Below, piece after piece: positions 38,185 to 47,036 of a DNA stretch of 64,000 nucleotides. The DNA is from Ruminococcus flavefaciens (GTDB lineage: Bacteria; Bacillota; Clostridia; Oscillospirales; Ruminococcaceae): contig CACWHY010000008.1 in NCBI GenBank assembly GCA_902760805.1, positions 1 through 64,000 of the forward strand, read 5' to 3'. The position numbers were made by a program, and so were the translations under genes. The notes under the pieces were generated by a model. It saw only the letters and a list, made by a program, of their open reading frames with translations. It was not told the origin of the DNA and made no database searches. The number at the start of each line of letters is the position of its first letter. Position 1 is the first letter of the stretch.

Positions 38185-39546
38185 ATGTCAACTATTGCAG
38201 CAATATCAACTCCCGAATACGCCGGAGGTATCGCAGTTATAAGGATCTCCGGAGAAAAGGCTCTGTCCGTTGCGGAGAAGATCTTTCGGCCCTTCAGCGG
38301 AAAGCCTGTCAGTGAAATGGAGGGCTACACCTGCGCATATGGCCTTGCCCACGACGGCGGAGAGCGCATCGACGACTGTATACTGACTGTATTTCGGGCT
38401 CCTCACAGCTACACCGGCGAGGATATTGCGGAGATCTCATGCCATGGCGGACTTTACGTTTCACGGAGAGTTCTCCGGGCTGCCCTGGATAACGGTGCGG
38501 AAAATGCCGGCCCCGGCGAGTTCACCAAGCGTGCCTTTCTCAACGGAAAGCTGGATCTGACCCAGGCCGAGGCGGTCATGGACGTGATCTCTGCAAAGGG
38601 AAGCCTTGAGCTGAAAATGGCCGAGGAGCTCCGCAGCGGCAGCGCTTTCAAAAAGGCCAGGGCCTGCTCTCAGCGCCTTATGAGGATCCTGGGAAGCCTG
38701 GCTGCTTGGGCCGATTACCCCGACGAGGACATTCCCGAGGTCCAGCCGGAAAACCTTGTGCCCGAGCTGGAGAGCATTTCTGCCGAGCTGGCAACTCTCA
38801 TCGAGAATTACGACAGCGGCCGGATCCTGCGTGAGGGTATCCCGGCGGCAATCGTTGGCCGGCCAAACGTGGGAAAATCCACCCTTTTCAACGCCCTAAG
38901 CGGCTGCGAGAGGAGCATAGTCACCGATATTGCGGGAACTACCCGTGATCTTGTTGAGGAGTCTGTGCGGCTGGGGGACATCGTTCTCCGCCTGACCGAC
39001 ACCGCCGGGATCCGTCAGACCGATGACCTTATCGAGGAGATCGGCGTGAAAATGGCTCAGCAGCAGATCGAGTCCGCCGAGCTGGTGATCGCAGTTTTCG
39101 ACGGAGGTGAGGAGCTCTCTCAGGACGATCTGGAACTGATTAACAAAATTAACAATAAAAAGTCTATAGCTGTTATCAATAAATCCGATGTTCAGCAGCG
39201 TATTGACGAGCAAGTGATAAGGTCTAAATTTCTACAGACTGTATATTTATCGGCTAAGGAAAATCAGGGTCTGGATCAGCTTCGTCAGGCTGTGGAAGAG
39301 GTCTGTCAGGTTAAAAAGCTGTCTGAGAACTCACTTTGTGCAGCAAATGAGCGTCAGAGAAAATGTATTTCCGGAGCAATTTCCGCAATTGATCAGGCCG
39401 TTGCAGCTATAAATTACGGAGAAATGCTGGACGCAGTGAACGTACTTTTGGACGAAGCTCAGCAGGAACTGCTCAGGCTGACCGGTGAAAAGGTGACTGA
39501 TGCTGTTGTGGATGAGGTCTTCTCCAGATTTTGTGTTGGAAAATAA
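38185..39546 (+). CDS. mnmE: tRNA uridine-5-carboxymethylaminomethyl synthesis GTPase MnmE
   Basis: 453 aa. The start is at MSTIAAISTPEYAGGIAVIRISG with GGAGG 5 nt upstream; the frame is open through the previous gene. N-terminal folate-binding domain, helical domain, inserted G domain with GRPNVGKSTLFN, DIAGTTRD, DTAGIRQ and INKSD, and the C-terminal catalytic FCVGK (usually FCIGK) with its Cys. With MnmG it modifies the wobble uridine of tRNAs. Codon use becomes more AT-rich from about 39120 onward. Confidence 0.96.
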   Translation: MSTIAAISTPEYAGGIAVIRISGEKALSVAEKIFRPFSGKPVSEMEGYTCAYGLAHDGGERIDDCILTVFRAPHSYTGEDIAEISCHGGLYVSRRVLRAALDNGAENAGPGEFTKRAFLNGKLDLTQAEAVMDVISAKGSLELKMAEELRSGSAFKKARACSQRLMRILGSLAAWADYPDEDIPEVQPENLVPELESISAELATLIENYDSGRILREGIPAAIVGRPNVGKSTLFNALSGCERSIVTDIAGTTRDLVEESVRLGDIVLRLTDTAGIRQTDDLIEEIGVKMAQQQIESAELVIAVFDGGEELSQDDLELINKINNKKSIAVINKSDVQQRIDEQVIRSKFLQTVYLSAKENQGLDQLRQAVEEVCQVKKLSENSLCAANERQRKCISGAISAIDQAVAAINYGEMLDAVNVLLDEAQQELLRLTGEKVTDAVVDEVFSRFCVGK

Positions 39547-39562
39547 TGTTTCATGTGAAACA
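39547..39562. other. parS site
   Basis: TGTTTCATGTGAAACA, one base from the Bacillus parS consensus TGTTTCACGTGAAACA. It starts at the base after the mnmE stop and lies between mnmE and mnmG. Confidence 0.85.
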
Positions 39563-39577
39563 ATTTGAGGAGTAATT

Positions 39578-41455
39578 ATGAGTTACAAAATGGGCGACTT
39601 CGATGTTGCTGTTGTGGGAGCCGGACACGCCGGAGTTGAGGCAGCGCTGGCCTCAGCAAGACTGGGCTGCCGAACTGTCATGTTCACTATTTCCCTTGAT
39701 CAAATTGCGAATATGCCCTGTAATCCGTCAATTGGAGGCACTGCAAAGGGTCATCTCGTGCGTGAGATAGACGCTTTGGGCGGCGAAATGGGACGTGCTG
39801 CGGACAAGTGTTTTATCCAAAGCCGTATGCTAAACCGAGGAAAAGGCCCCGCTGTTCACAGTCTCCGAGTTCAAGCGGACAGAATGAAGTATCATGAGTA
39901 CATGAAAAATGTGGTCGAAAACCAGAAAAATCTCTTTGTGAAACAGGCCGAGGTCACGGAAATTTTGACTGAAAACGGTAAGATCACAGGGCTAAGAACT
40001 TCCCTCGGAGCTGAATATTCCTGTCAGGCAGTGATAATTGCCACCGGAACTTACCTGAAGGGCAAGATCTTTATCGGTGAGCATTCCTATGAAAGTGGAC
40101 CCGATGCGGCTCTTCCAAGCAGGGGACTCTCTAAAAGTCTGCTGGAAAATGGCATTGTTCTCCGCCGTTTTAAGACCGGAACGCCCTGTCGAGTTAATAA
40201 GAGAAGTATAAATTTTGACATTATGGAACGTCAGGACGGTGACGAAAAAATCGTTCCGTTCTCTTTTGAAACTGACCCAAATGGGCTTGAAAACCAGGTC
40301 AGCTGCTTCGTTACTTATACAAATAGTAAAACTCATGAGGTCATAAAGTCAAATCTGCACCGCTCGCCAATGTACTCAGGAAAGATAGAGGGCGTTGGCC
40401 CAAGATACTGTCCGTCAATCGAGGACAAGGTGGTAAGGTTTTCGGATAAGCCGCGACATCAGCTCTTCGTTGAGCCAATGGGACTTTCAACAGAGGAATA
40501 CTACCTACAGGGAATGTCCTCTTCGCTTCCGGAAGATGTTCAGCTGGCGTTTTTGCGAACGATCGACGGCTTGGAGGACGTTGAGATCATGCGTCCGGCG
40601 TATGCCATCGAGTATGACTGCTGCGACCCGACTCAACTTTCGCCGACCCTGGAATTCCGCAAAATTTCGGGACTTTTCGGAGCCGGCCAGTTTAACGGGA
40701 GCTCAGGATATGAAGAGGCGGCCGCCCAGGGCATCGTTGCCGGAATAAATGCAGCGCTGAAGATTCAGCGCCGTGAGCCTATGATCCTTGACCGTGCCAG
40801 CTCTTACATCGGAACACTTGTGGACGACCTTGTGACGAAAGGCTGCAGCGACCCCTACAGAATGATGACCTCTCGAAGCGAATATCGTCTAATTCTTCGG
40901 CAGGATAACGCCGACCAGCGGCTTACGCCAATTGGAAACAGGGTGGGGCTGATCTCTGATGCCCGGATGAATGCCCTAAACAAGAAACTGGAAGAAGTTT
41001 CCGCCGAGATAGAGCGGCTCAAGCACTTAAATGTTCCCCCGAGCCAGGAGTTGAACGATCTTCTCATTTCAAAGGGAACTTCGCCGCTTTCCACAGGCTG
41101 TAAAATGGCTGATCTGATAAGGAGACCTCAGATAAATTATAACGATATTGCTTTTATTGATGAGGCAAGACCGGATCTTTCCGACGAGGTTGCAGAGCAA
41201 GTCGAATTGCAGATCAAGTATGAAGGCTATATTGAAAAACAGCTAGAACAAATAGAACAAATGCGGAAACTCGAACAGAAAGTATTGCCAAATAATATGG
41301 ATTATAGCCAAGTATACGGCTTGAGGTTAGAGGCGATAGAGAAGCTGAACAAGCTCCAGCCCCACAGTGTGGGACAGGCATCGAGGATCTCAGGTGTGTC
41401 ACCTGCGGATATTTCTATGCTGGTAGTTTGGCTGCAAAGGTATAAAGGAGAATGA
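39578..41455 (+). CDS. mnmG: tRNA uridine-5-carboxymethylaminomethyl synthesis enzyme MnmG
   Basis: 625 aa. FAD-binding start DVAVVGAGHAGVEAALASARLG, the PSIGGTAKGHLVREIDALGG block, FKTGTPCRVNKRSINF, and the C-terminal helical domain (YEGYIEKQLEQIEQMRKLE) that contacts tRNA and MnmE. GAGGAG precedes the ATG. Many codons end in A or T compared with the left arm. Confidence 0.96.
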   Translation: MSYKMGDFDVAVVGAGHAGVEAALASARLGCRTVMFTISLDQIANMPCNPSIGGTAKGHLVREIDALGGEMGRAADKCFIQSRMLNRGKGPAVHSLRVQADRMKYHEYMKNVVENQKNLFVKQAEVTEILTENGKITGLRTSLGAEYSCQAVIIATGTYLKGKIFIGEHSYESGPDAALPSRGLSKSLLENGIVLRRFKTGTPCRVNKRSINFDIMERQDGDEKIVPFSFETDPNGLENQVSCFVTYTNSKTHEVIKSNLHRSPMYSGKIEGVGPRYCPSIEDKVVRFSDKPRHQLFVEPMGLSTEEYYLQGMSSSLPEDVQLAFLRTIDGLEDVEIMRPAYAIEYDCCDPTQLSPTLEFRKISGLFGAGQFNGSSGYEEAAAQGIVAGINAALKIQRREPMILDRASSYIGTLVDDLVTKGCSDPYRMMTSRSEYRLILRQDNADQRLTPIGNRVGLISDARMNALNKKLEEVSAEIERLKHLNVPPSQELNDLLISKGTSPLSTGCKMADLIRRPQINYNDIAFIDEARPDLSDEVAEQVELQIKYEGYIEKQLEQIEQMRKLEQKVLPNNMDYSQVYGLRLEAIEKLNKLQPHSVGQASRISGVSPADISMLVVWLQRYKGE

Positions 41456-41456
41456 T

Positions 41457-42161
41457 ATGCTGCCTGATTTTGAACTATGTTGCTCTAAATTTGCTGAATA
41501 TAAAATTGAATTAACTGAAATTCAGTACCGCAAATTTGATAAATACGCAGATTTTTTAGTAGAGTATAATCAAAAAGTCAACCTGACAGCGATAACGGCG
41601 CCAGATGAGATCCTTGTGAAGCACTTCATCGACAGTTGTTTGGTCACAAAATTTATTGATCTCCCCGAAAAATCGTCTATTATTGATGTTGGAACAGGCG
41701 CCGGATTTCCTTCAGTTCCGCTGATAATCATCCGACCAGACCTTAAACTGACTCTGCTAGACAGTCTCAATAAGAGGATCGTTTTTCTTCAGCAGCTTTG
41801 TGATATGCTGGAAATTGAGGCTGAGTTCATCCATGGTCGTGCCGAGGACTTCTCAAAAATGCATGAATTTAGGGAAAAATTCGACTTCTCTTGTGCAAGG
41901 GCTGTAGCTGAACTGAGTACATTGACAGAATTGTGCCTGCCATTTGTAAGGGTGGGTGGTACGTTCATTTCTCTAAAAGGGCCAGGTGAAGACCTTGATC
42001 CTGCAAACAATGCTGTTACGATCCTTGGCGGAAAAATAGCAAGTGTGAATGAATATTCTCTTGAAAAAGATGAAAGGCGACTTATTTGTATTGAAAAAAT
42101 ATCGCAAACTCCGCCAAAATACCCTCGCAATAGCGCTCAGATAAAGAAGAAACCACTCTAA
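41457..42161 (+). CDS. rsmG: 16S rRNA (guanine-N7)-methyltransferase RsmG
   Basis: 234 aa. VNLTAITAPDEILVKHFIDS is the RsmG signature, and the SAM site is IIDVGTGAGFPSVPLII. ARAVAELSTLTEL and SLKGP follow as usual. It methylates G527 of 16S rRNA. It starts 1 nt after the mnmG stop and is closed by a terminator at 42182-42218. Confidence 0.95.
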   Translation: MLPDFELCCSKFAEYKIELTEIQYRKFDKYADFLVEYNQKVNLTAITAPDEILVKHFIDSCLVTKFIDLPEKSSIIDVGTGAGFPSVPLIIIRPDLKLTLLDSLNKRIVFLQQLCDMLEIEAEFIHGRAEDFSKMHEFREKFDFSCARAVAELSTLTELCLPFVRVGGTFISLKGPGEDLDPANNAVTILGGKIASVNEYSLEKDERRLICIEKISQTPPKYPRNSAQIKKKPL

Positions 42162-42181
42162 AATTGCAAAAATCTATATAG

Positions 42182-42218
42182 AGATCCGCTGATTTGACGA
42201 AAATTGGCGGATCTTTTT
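42182..42218 (+). terminator. Intrinsic terminator after rsmG
   Basis: AGATCCGC / GCGGATCT hairpin with a 17-nt loop, followed by TTTTT. Confidence 0.8.
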
Positions 42219-42292
42219 GCTAGAAACTATTTCCCAAATATGCTATTATTATTTTACAGGGCTTAGCCCGAGTAATTTTTGAGGAAGATAAT

Positions 42293-43111
42293 ATGTCAGG
42301 ATTTTTGAATTTTGCAAAAGAAAAGCAGATAAACAAGGTGATTGAGGTGGATATCAACGATATTTTGCCAAATCCACACCAGCCAAGGACGGATTTTGCT
42401 GATGAGGACATTATTTCTCTGGCGGACTCCATTGCTCAAAACGGAATTCTCCAGCCTTTATCTGTCAGGAAAATTGGTGAAAAGTTTGAGCTGATAGCAG
42501 GCGAGCGCAGGCTCAGAGCAGCAAAATTGTGCTCATTTCAGGTCGTTCCCTGCATAGTTCATGAGATAAGTGACAGAAATTCCGCAATTTTGGCTCTAGT
42601 TGAGAACATTCAGCGGCAAGATCTTTCGTTTTTCGATGAGGCTGTTGCTATCGAGAAGCTGATCACTTACTATGGGATGACCCAGGAAGACGCTGCTATG
42701 AAGCTGGGAAAAGCACAAAGCACGATTGCAAACAAGCTTCGGCTGCTTCGACTTAGCAGTGACGAGCGGGAGCTCATCATGAAGTTTGCTCTTACGGAGC
42801 GACATGCGAGAGCTTTATTGAAGCTGGGCAGCGCTGCTGATAGACTGGTGATCCTTGAAAAAGTTGTGAAAGGGAAGCTAAACGTGGAAAAAACAGAGCA
42901 TTTGATCGATGAGTATATTGGTCAGCAGCGTGTGAAAAACAGCTATAAGAAGCGCTCAAAGGTCTTTCAGAATGTCAAACTCTTCGTGAACACTATAAAT
43001 AAGGCGGTGGAGACCATGCAGGCTGCGGGAATCTCCGCTGATTCTAGAAAGATTCAGAGCGAGGACTACATCGAATATCGTGTCAGGATCCCGATAACCA
43101 GTTTGAAATGA
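42293..43111 (+). CDS. noc: ParB-family nucleoid occlusion protein Noc
   Basis: 272 aa. A ParB-like domain with INDILPNPHQPRTDF, GILQPLSVRK and the CTP-binding GERRLRAAKL box (Leu where ParB has Trp). ENIQRQDLSFFDEAVA and the helix-turn-helix MTQEDAAMKLGKAQSTIANKLRLL complete the family pattern. The short amphipathic start MSGFLNFAKEKQ resembles the membrane-targeting helix of Noc. Noc blocks division over the nucleoid. Its position between rsmG and parA, as in Bacillus, supports noc over a second parB. Confidence 0.9.
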   Translation: MSGFLNFAKEKQINKVIEVDINDILPNPHQPRTDFADEDIISLADSIAQNGILQPLSVRKIGEKFELIAGERRLRAAKLCSFQVVPCIVHEISDRNSAILALVENIQRQDLSFFDEAVAIEKLITYYGMTQEDAAMKLGKAQSTIANKLRLLRLSSDERELIMKFALTERHARALLKLGSAADRLVILEKVVKGKLNVEKTEHLIDEYIGQQRVKNSYKKRSKVFQNVKLFVNTINKAVETMQAAGISADSRKIQSEDYIEYRVRIPITSLK

Positions 43112-43116
43112 CAAAT

Positions 43117-43226
43117 TGTTTCACATGAAACATTCCTTAAAGTGTTTCATGTGAAACATTTTTTATTGCTGTCCAACAAATTGTTTCATGTGAAACAAAT
43201 CCAGCTAAAATGTTTCATGTGAAACA
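43117..43226. other. Array of four parS sites between noc and parA
   Basis: Four 16-bp sites: 43117-43132 (TGTTTCACATGAAACA) and 43143-43158, 43182-43197, 43211-43226 (each TGTTTCATGTGAAACA). Spacings start to start are 26, 39 and 29 bp. None has the CG centre of the Bacillus consensus. ParB loads at such sites and spreads to organise the origin. Confidence 0.92.
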
Positions 43227-43265
43227 AATTTCCAAGAAAAATTCACTAAAAATGCTGTTTCCGTA

Positions 43266-43294
43266 TTTACAAATGGCCTGAGAAGTGCTATAAT
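43266..43294 (+). promoter_or_regulatory. Sigma-A promoter of parA-parB
   Basis: TTTACA (43266-43271), 17 nt, TATAAT (43289-43294), 40 bp downstream of the last parS site, so ParB spreading could repress it. Confidence 0.8.
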
Positions 43295-43324
43295 AGTATC
43301 ATAACCGGATGAAAGGAAGATTTT

Positions 43325-44134
43325 ATGGGCAAAATTATAGCTGTTGCCAATCAGAAAGGCGGCGTGGGAAAGTCCACAACGGCCGTAAATCTGGCGGCTT
43401 ACCTTGGCTCTAGGGATCTCAAAGTGCTCATCGTAGACTCTGATCCACAGGGAAACAGTACAACAGGCTATGGTCTGAAGAAAAAACTGGTCAAAAAGAC
43501 CACCTATGACGTGCTGATCGGCAATACCAGAGTTCAGGAGGCCATAGTTGAGACTGAATTCAAAAATGTCTCGATTTTGCCGGCTACAGAAGACTTAGCA
43601 GGCGCTGAGATCGAGCTTGTGAACATGGAAAACCGTGTCAATCGCCTGAAAATGCAGCTTTTGACCTGCAAAAATGACTTCGACTACATTATAATTGACT
43701 GCCCGCCGGCTCTTGGAACACTCACCATCAACTGTTTGGTGGCCTGCGATAGCGTAATCGTGCCTATGCTTGCGGAATTTTACGCTCTGGAGGGCCTTTC
43801 GCAGCTGGTCAATACTATTAAAATAGTGAAGAAGAGCTATAATCCTTCCCTTGAGATCGAGGGTATTCTTTTCACAATGTTCGACGGGCGCCTCAACGTT
43901 GCAAATGACGTTGTGGAGGAAGTGAAAAAATATTTCCCGGACAAGGTCTTTGAGACAAAGATCCCGAGAAATGTCCGTACTTCTGAGGCTCCAAGTCATG
44001 GAAAACCGGTTATGTATTACGACAGATCCTCAAAGGGTGCAGAGGCCTACGAGCTCCTTGCACATGAGCTTCTGGGAGAGCCCTTAGAGCTTCCCCCGAA
44101 AAAGCGCAGAGGGATCTTTACGTTCAAAAAATGA
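43325..44134 (+). CDS. parA: Chromosome partitioning ATPase ParA (Soj)
   Basis: 269 aa. Deviant Walker A KGGVGKSTTAVNLA with the signature Lys, DSDPQGNSTTGYG, and the Walker B region YIIIDCPPALGTLTINCLVA. AAAGGAAG precedes the ATG. It binds DNA when ATP-bound, moves origins with ParB and regulates DnaA in Bacillus. It is followed 17 nt later by parB. Confidence 0.95.
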   Translation: MGKIIAVANQKGGVGKSTTAVNLAAYLGSRDLKVLIVDSDPQGNSTTGYGLKKKLVKKTTYDVLIGNTRVQEAIVETEFKNVSILPATEDLAGAEIELVNMENRVNRLKMQLLTCKNDFDYIIIDCPPALGTLTINCLVACDSVIVPMLAEFYALEGLSQLVNTIKIVKKSYNPSLEIEGILFTMFDGRLNVANDVVEEVKKYFPDKVFETKIPRNVRTSEAPSHGKPVMYYDRSSKGAEAYELLAHELLGEPLELPPKKRRGIFTFKK

Positions 44135-44151
44135 CCGAAAGGAGATAATAT

Positions 44152-45000
44152 ATGGCAAAAGGAGGCTTGGGCGGAGGCCTTGACAGCCTGTTCGACGATA
44201 ATTCCAACGACGTGCAGGTGAAAAAGACCCTTCGTCTGTCAGAGATCGAGCCAAACCGTGAACAGCCCCGAAAGTCCTTCAGTGACGAGGCTATTGCTGC
44301 TCTGGCTGACTCAATAAGGGAGCACGGTATGCTCCAGCCCATTGTTGTGCGGCCTCTCAGCTCCGGCGGATACCAGATCGTTGCCGGCGAACGTCGCTGG
44401 CGTGCTGCCCGTATGCTTGGTCTGGACGAGGTGCCGGTGAATATCCGTGAGCTCACAGACGCTGAGACCATGCAGATCGCAATCATCGAGAATTTGCAGA
44501 GAGAAAACCTCAACCCTATCGAAGAAGCCGAGGGTTATCGTCAGCTCATAGATAAATTCAACATGACTCAGGACAAGGTGGCAAAAATGGTGGGACGTTC
44601 TCGTTCCGCAGTTGCAAACGCAGTAAGGCTGCTCGACCTTCCCGAAAGAGTTGTTAAAATGCTGGAAAACGGCGGTATTTCGGCAGGTCACGGACGTGCA
44701 CTGCTGGGATTTGCCAACGAGGAGCTGCTCATTGCGACAGCAGTAAAGGCCTGCAATGGCGGTTTGACCGTTCGTCAGGTGGAAAAGGCTGCTCAAAAAT
44801 CACAGGAGCCCGACGAGGCTGCCGAGAGAACTAACGCTAAGATCGACAGCTATTTCACCGAAATGGAGATCTCCCTGAAGGAAAGACTTGGCCGAAAGGT
44901 CAAGGTTGAGTACGGCAAGAACAAGGGCGCTCTCATTCTTGAATTTTATGATAAAGAAGACCTGGCTGGCATTGCAGAAAAGCTGGCAGGAGAAGAATAA
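44152..45000 (+). CDS. parB: Chromosome partitioning protein ParB (Spo0J)
   Basis: 282 aa. Starts MAKGGLGGGLDSLFDDN, the usual ParA-contact N-end. The CTP-binding box is GERRWRAARMLG, ENLQRENLNPIEEAEGY follows, and the helix-turn-helix is VAKMVGRSRSAVANAVRLLDLP for parS reading. GKNKGALILEFYDKEDL forms the C-terminal dimer domain. It lies in one operon with parA and probably serS. Confidence 0.96.
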   Translation: MAKGGLGGGLDSLFDDNSNDVQVKKTLRLSEIEPNREQPRKSFSDEAIAALADSIREHGMLQPIVVRPLSSGGYQIVAGERRWRAARMLGLDEVPVNIRELTDAETMQIAIIENLQRENLNPIEEAEGYRQLIDKFNMTQDKVAKMVGRSRSAVANAVRLLDLPERVVKMLENGGISAGHGRALLGFANEELLIATAVKACNGGLTVRQVEKAAQKSQEPDEAAERTNAKIDSYFTEMEISLKERLGRKVKVEYGKNKGALILEFYDKEDLAGIAEKLAGEE

Positions 45001-45015
45001 AGGAGTTTTAGTAAA

Positions 45016-46308
45016 ATGATCGACATTAAACTTATCAGAACTAACCCTGAGCTGGTAAAGGAAAACATCAAGAAGAAGTTCCAGGACGAGAAGCTGGAAC
45101 TGGTAGACAAGGTAGTTGAGCTGGACAAGCAGTTCCGTGAGACTAAGGTGGAGTGCGACAGCCTCCGCAATCAGAGAAAGACCAAGTCCAAGGAGATCGG
45201 CGGCTACATGGCTAAGGGTCAGAAGGACGAGGCCGAGAAGGTGAAGGCTGAGGTGGCTGCGATCGGCCAGAAACTGGAGGAAATGGAGGCTCTGGAGGTC
45301 AAGCTGGAGGCCGATATCCGCCAGATCATGCTGGTCATCCCCAACATCATCGACGAGTCCGTACCGATCGGTAAGGACGACAGCGAGAACGTTGAGGTGG
45401 AGCGCTTCGGCGAGCCTGCTGTTCCGGAGTTTGAGGTGCCCTACCACGTTGACATCATGGAGAAGGTCAACGGTATCGACCTTGACAGCGCCAGAAAGAC
45501 CAGCGGAAACGGCTTCTACTACCTCTGCGGAGACATCGCTCAGCTCCAGTCATGTATCCTCTCTTACGCAAGAGATTTCATGATCGATAAGGGCTTCACA
45601 TACTACATCCCGCCTTTCATGATCCGCAGCGACGTTGTTACCGGCGTTATGAGCTTCGCTGAAATGGAAGGAATGATGTACAAGATCGAGGGCGAGGACC
45701 TGTACCTCATCGGTACCAGCGAGCACTCTATGATCGGTAAGTTCATCGACACTATCATTCCCGAGGGCGAGCTCCCCAAGACCCTCACCAGCTATTCTCC
45801 CTGCTTCCGTAAGGAGGTAGGCGCTCACGGCATCGAGGAGCGTGGAGTTTACCGTATCCATCAGTTCGAGAAGCAGGAAATGATCGTTGTCTGCAAGCCG
45901 GAGGAGAGCATGGACTGGTTCCACAAGCTCTACGGCTACACTGTTGAGTTCTTCCGCACACTGGATATTCCCGTTAGAACTCTTGAGTGCTGCTCCGGAG
46001 ACCTGGCTGACCTGAAGGTGAAGAGCCTTGACGTTGAGGCATGGTCGCCCAGACAGAAGAAGTATTTCGAGGTTGGAAGCTGTTCAAACCTTGGCGATGC
46101 TCAGGCAAGACGCCTTGGTATCCGTGTAAAGGGCGAGGACGGCAGCAAGTATTTCGCCCACACTCTCAACAATACTGTAGTTGCACCGCCCAGAATGCTC
46201 ATCGCATTCCTGGAGAACAACCTGAACGAGGACGGCTCGATCAGGATCCCCAAGGCACTCCAGCCTTATATGCGCAAGGACATCATCAAGGTGCCTGAGA
46301 AAAAGTAA
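45016..46308 (+). CDS. serS: Seryl-tRNA synthetase
   Basis: 430 aa. An N-terminal coiled-coil arm (residues about 30-105) that grips tRNA-Ser, then class II motifs: motif 2 SPCFRKEVGAHGIEERGVYRIHQFEKQE and motif 3 HTLNNTVVAPPRMLIAFLENN. It charges tRNA with serine. Only 15 nt separate it from parB, so there is no room for a T-box leader. A strong terminator follows. Confidence 0.97.
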   Translation: MIDIKLIRTNPELVKENIKKKFQDEKLELVDKVVELDKQFRETKVECDSLRNQRKTKSKEIGGYMAKGQKDEAEKVKAEVAAIGQKLEEMEALEVKLEADIRQIMLVIPNIIDESVPIGKDDSENVEVERFGEPAVPEFEVPYHVDIMEKVNGIDLDSARKTSGNGFYYLCGDIAQLQSCILSYARDFMIDKGFTYYIPPFMIRSDVVTGVMSFAEMEGMMYKIEGEDLYLIGTSEHSMIGKFIDTIIPEGELPKTLTSYSPCFRKEVGAHGIEERGVYRIHQFEKQEMIVVCKPEESMDWFHKLYGYTVEFFRTLDIPVRTLECCSGDLADLKVKSLDVEAWSPRQKKYFEVGSCSNLGDAQARRLGIRVKGEDGSKYFAHTLNNTVVAPPRMLIAFLENNLNEDGSIRIPKALQPYMRKDIIKVPEKK

Positions 46309-46313
46309 AGAAA

Positions 46314-46343
46314 AAGCGGCTGACGTAAATCAGCCGCTTTTCC
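46314..46343 (+). terminator. Intrinsic terminator after serS
   Basis: AAGCGGCTGA / TCAGCCGCTT hairpin with loop CGTAAA, then TTTCCC. Confidence 0.85.
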
Positions 46344-46370
46344 CATGTTAGGAAAGGTTTATTAGGAAAA

Positions 46371-46481
46371 TCAGATCTCGTAGTTGGTAGGGCTTTCGTC
46401 TGCTTTTTTTGCAGCAGCGCACATACAGAAGGACAGGAAGGAAAGTCCGCCGCCTGCTATTGCGATTATGGAAACCAGCAT
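46371..46481 (-). CDS. Small single-helix membrane protein, 36 aa
   Basis: Begins MLVSIIAIAGGGLSFLSFCM and ends in KKADESPTNYEI. GAGGTG lies 6-7 nt before the ATG. One Gly-rich hydrophobic helix with Cys residues precedes a short polar tail. No family recognised. It lies alone in a gap of about 730 nt between serS and the thioredoxin gene. Confidence 0.6.
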   Translation of the reverse strand: MLVSIIAIAGGGLSFLSFCMCAAAKKADESPTNYEI

Positions 46482-46571
46482 TTTTTTCACCTCTTTAGCA
46501 CTCAAAAATTTCCTCGTACTCTATATCTATTATGATTATATTCAGCTTATCTTAAAATAGTCTTAAAAAAA

Positions 46572-46706
46572 CTACAATTCATGATATTTTTTTGGAGTTT
46601 TACGATCTGTTAACTTTTCATCACTTTGGGAAGCCACAGTACAAAAGCACATGACAGCCATACCAACAGTTCCGCCGAATAGAGTTCCCAGGAAAAATTG
46701 CAGCAT
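46572..46706 (-). CDS. DUF3789-like small membrane protein, 44 aa
   Basis: Begins MLQFFLGTLFGGTVGMAVMC; the tail ends TPKKYHEL. GAGGTGG precedes the ATG. The pattern of a short helix with G-x-x-x-G-G-x-x-G and a following M-C matches DUF3789, tiny proteins common in clostridia and their mobile elements. The function is unknown. It points the same way as the 36-aa protein gene 90 nt downstream, so the two may form one transcript. Confidence 0.65.
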   Translation of the reverse strand: MLQFFLGTLFGGTVGMAVMCFCTVASQSDEKLTDRKTPKKYHEL

Positions 46707-46870
46707 AATGACCACCTCACATATAGTATGCCCCAGATCTGAGCTTTGATACAGTGAAAATCAATTTTCCGGAGAGAAATGTTCGCCCCTACAGTAACCG
46801 ATTGGAGGTTTTTCCCCTGATGAGATCTCTCTAAGTAAGCCTTTCTCAGAACTCTGCCCAAGCCTTATTT

Positions 46871-46945
46871 CAAAATTCCCCACACAAGGGCTCCGACACG
46901 GTGCTGATCTTTGACAGCAGCCATGCCCTTGTGGGGGGAATTTTG
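46871..46945. repeat. Long inverted repeat, possible structured RNA or MITE-like element
   Basis: Arms of 21 bp (46871-46891 and 46925-46945, starting CAAAATTCCCC) match at 20 of 21 positions with a 33-nt loop. There is no gene inside. A short tract CGCCCCTACAG at 46786-46796, resembling the edge of REP-like repeats, lies just upstream. Confidence 0.6.
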
Positions 46946-46950
46946 CAGTT

Positions 46951-47020
46951 AAAAGTCTTTGGGAAGGGGGTCTGGGGGAAAGCCCTTTCCTCAGAAAGGG
47001 TTTCACCCAGGGGGGATAGC
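46951..47020. repeat. G-rich intergenic repeat with internal hairpin
   Basis: A G-rich run (GGGAAGGGGGTCTGGGGGAA) is followed by the hairpin AAAGCCCTTT / AAAGGGTTT at 46979-47003. It looks like a dispersed intergenic repeat of Oscillospiraceae genomes (recalled, not checked). It lies directly downstream of the thioredoxin stop and may end that transcript. Confidence 0.45.
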
Positions 47021-47036
47021 CTCGACCGGAAGAGCC

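Noticed and set aside
46610-46861. 83-codon minus-strand ORF
   Set aside because: It overlaps the 44-aa DUF3789-like ORF in another frame. The latter has a ribosome site and a family-like pattern; this one does not.
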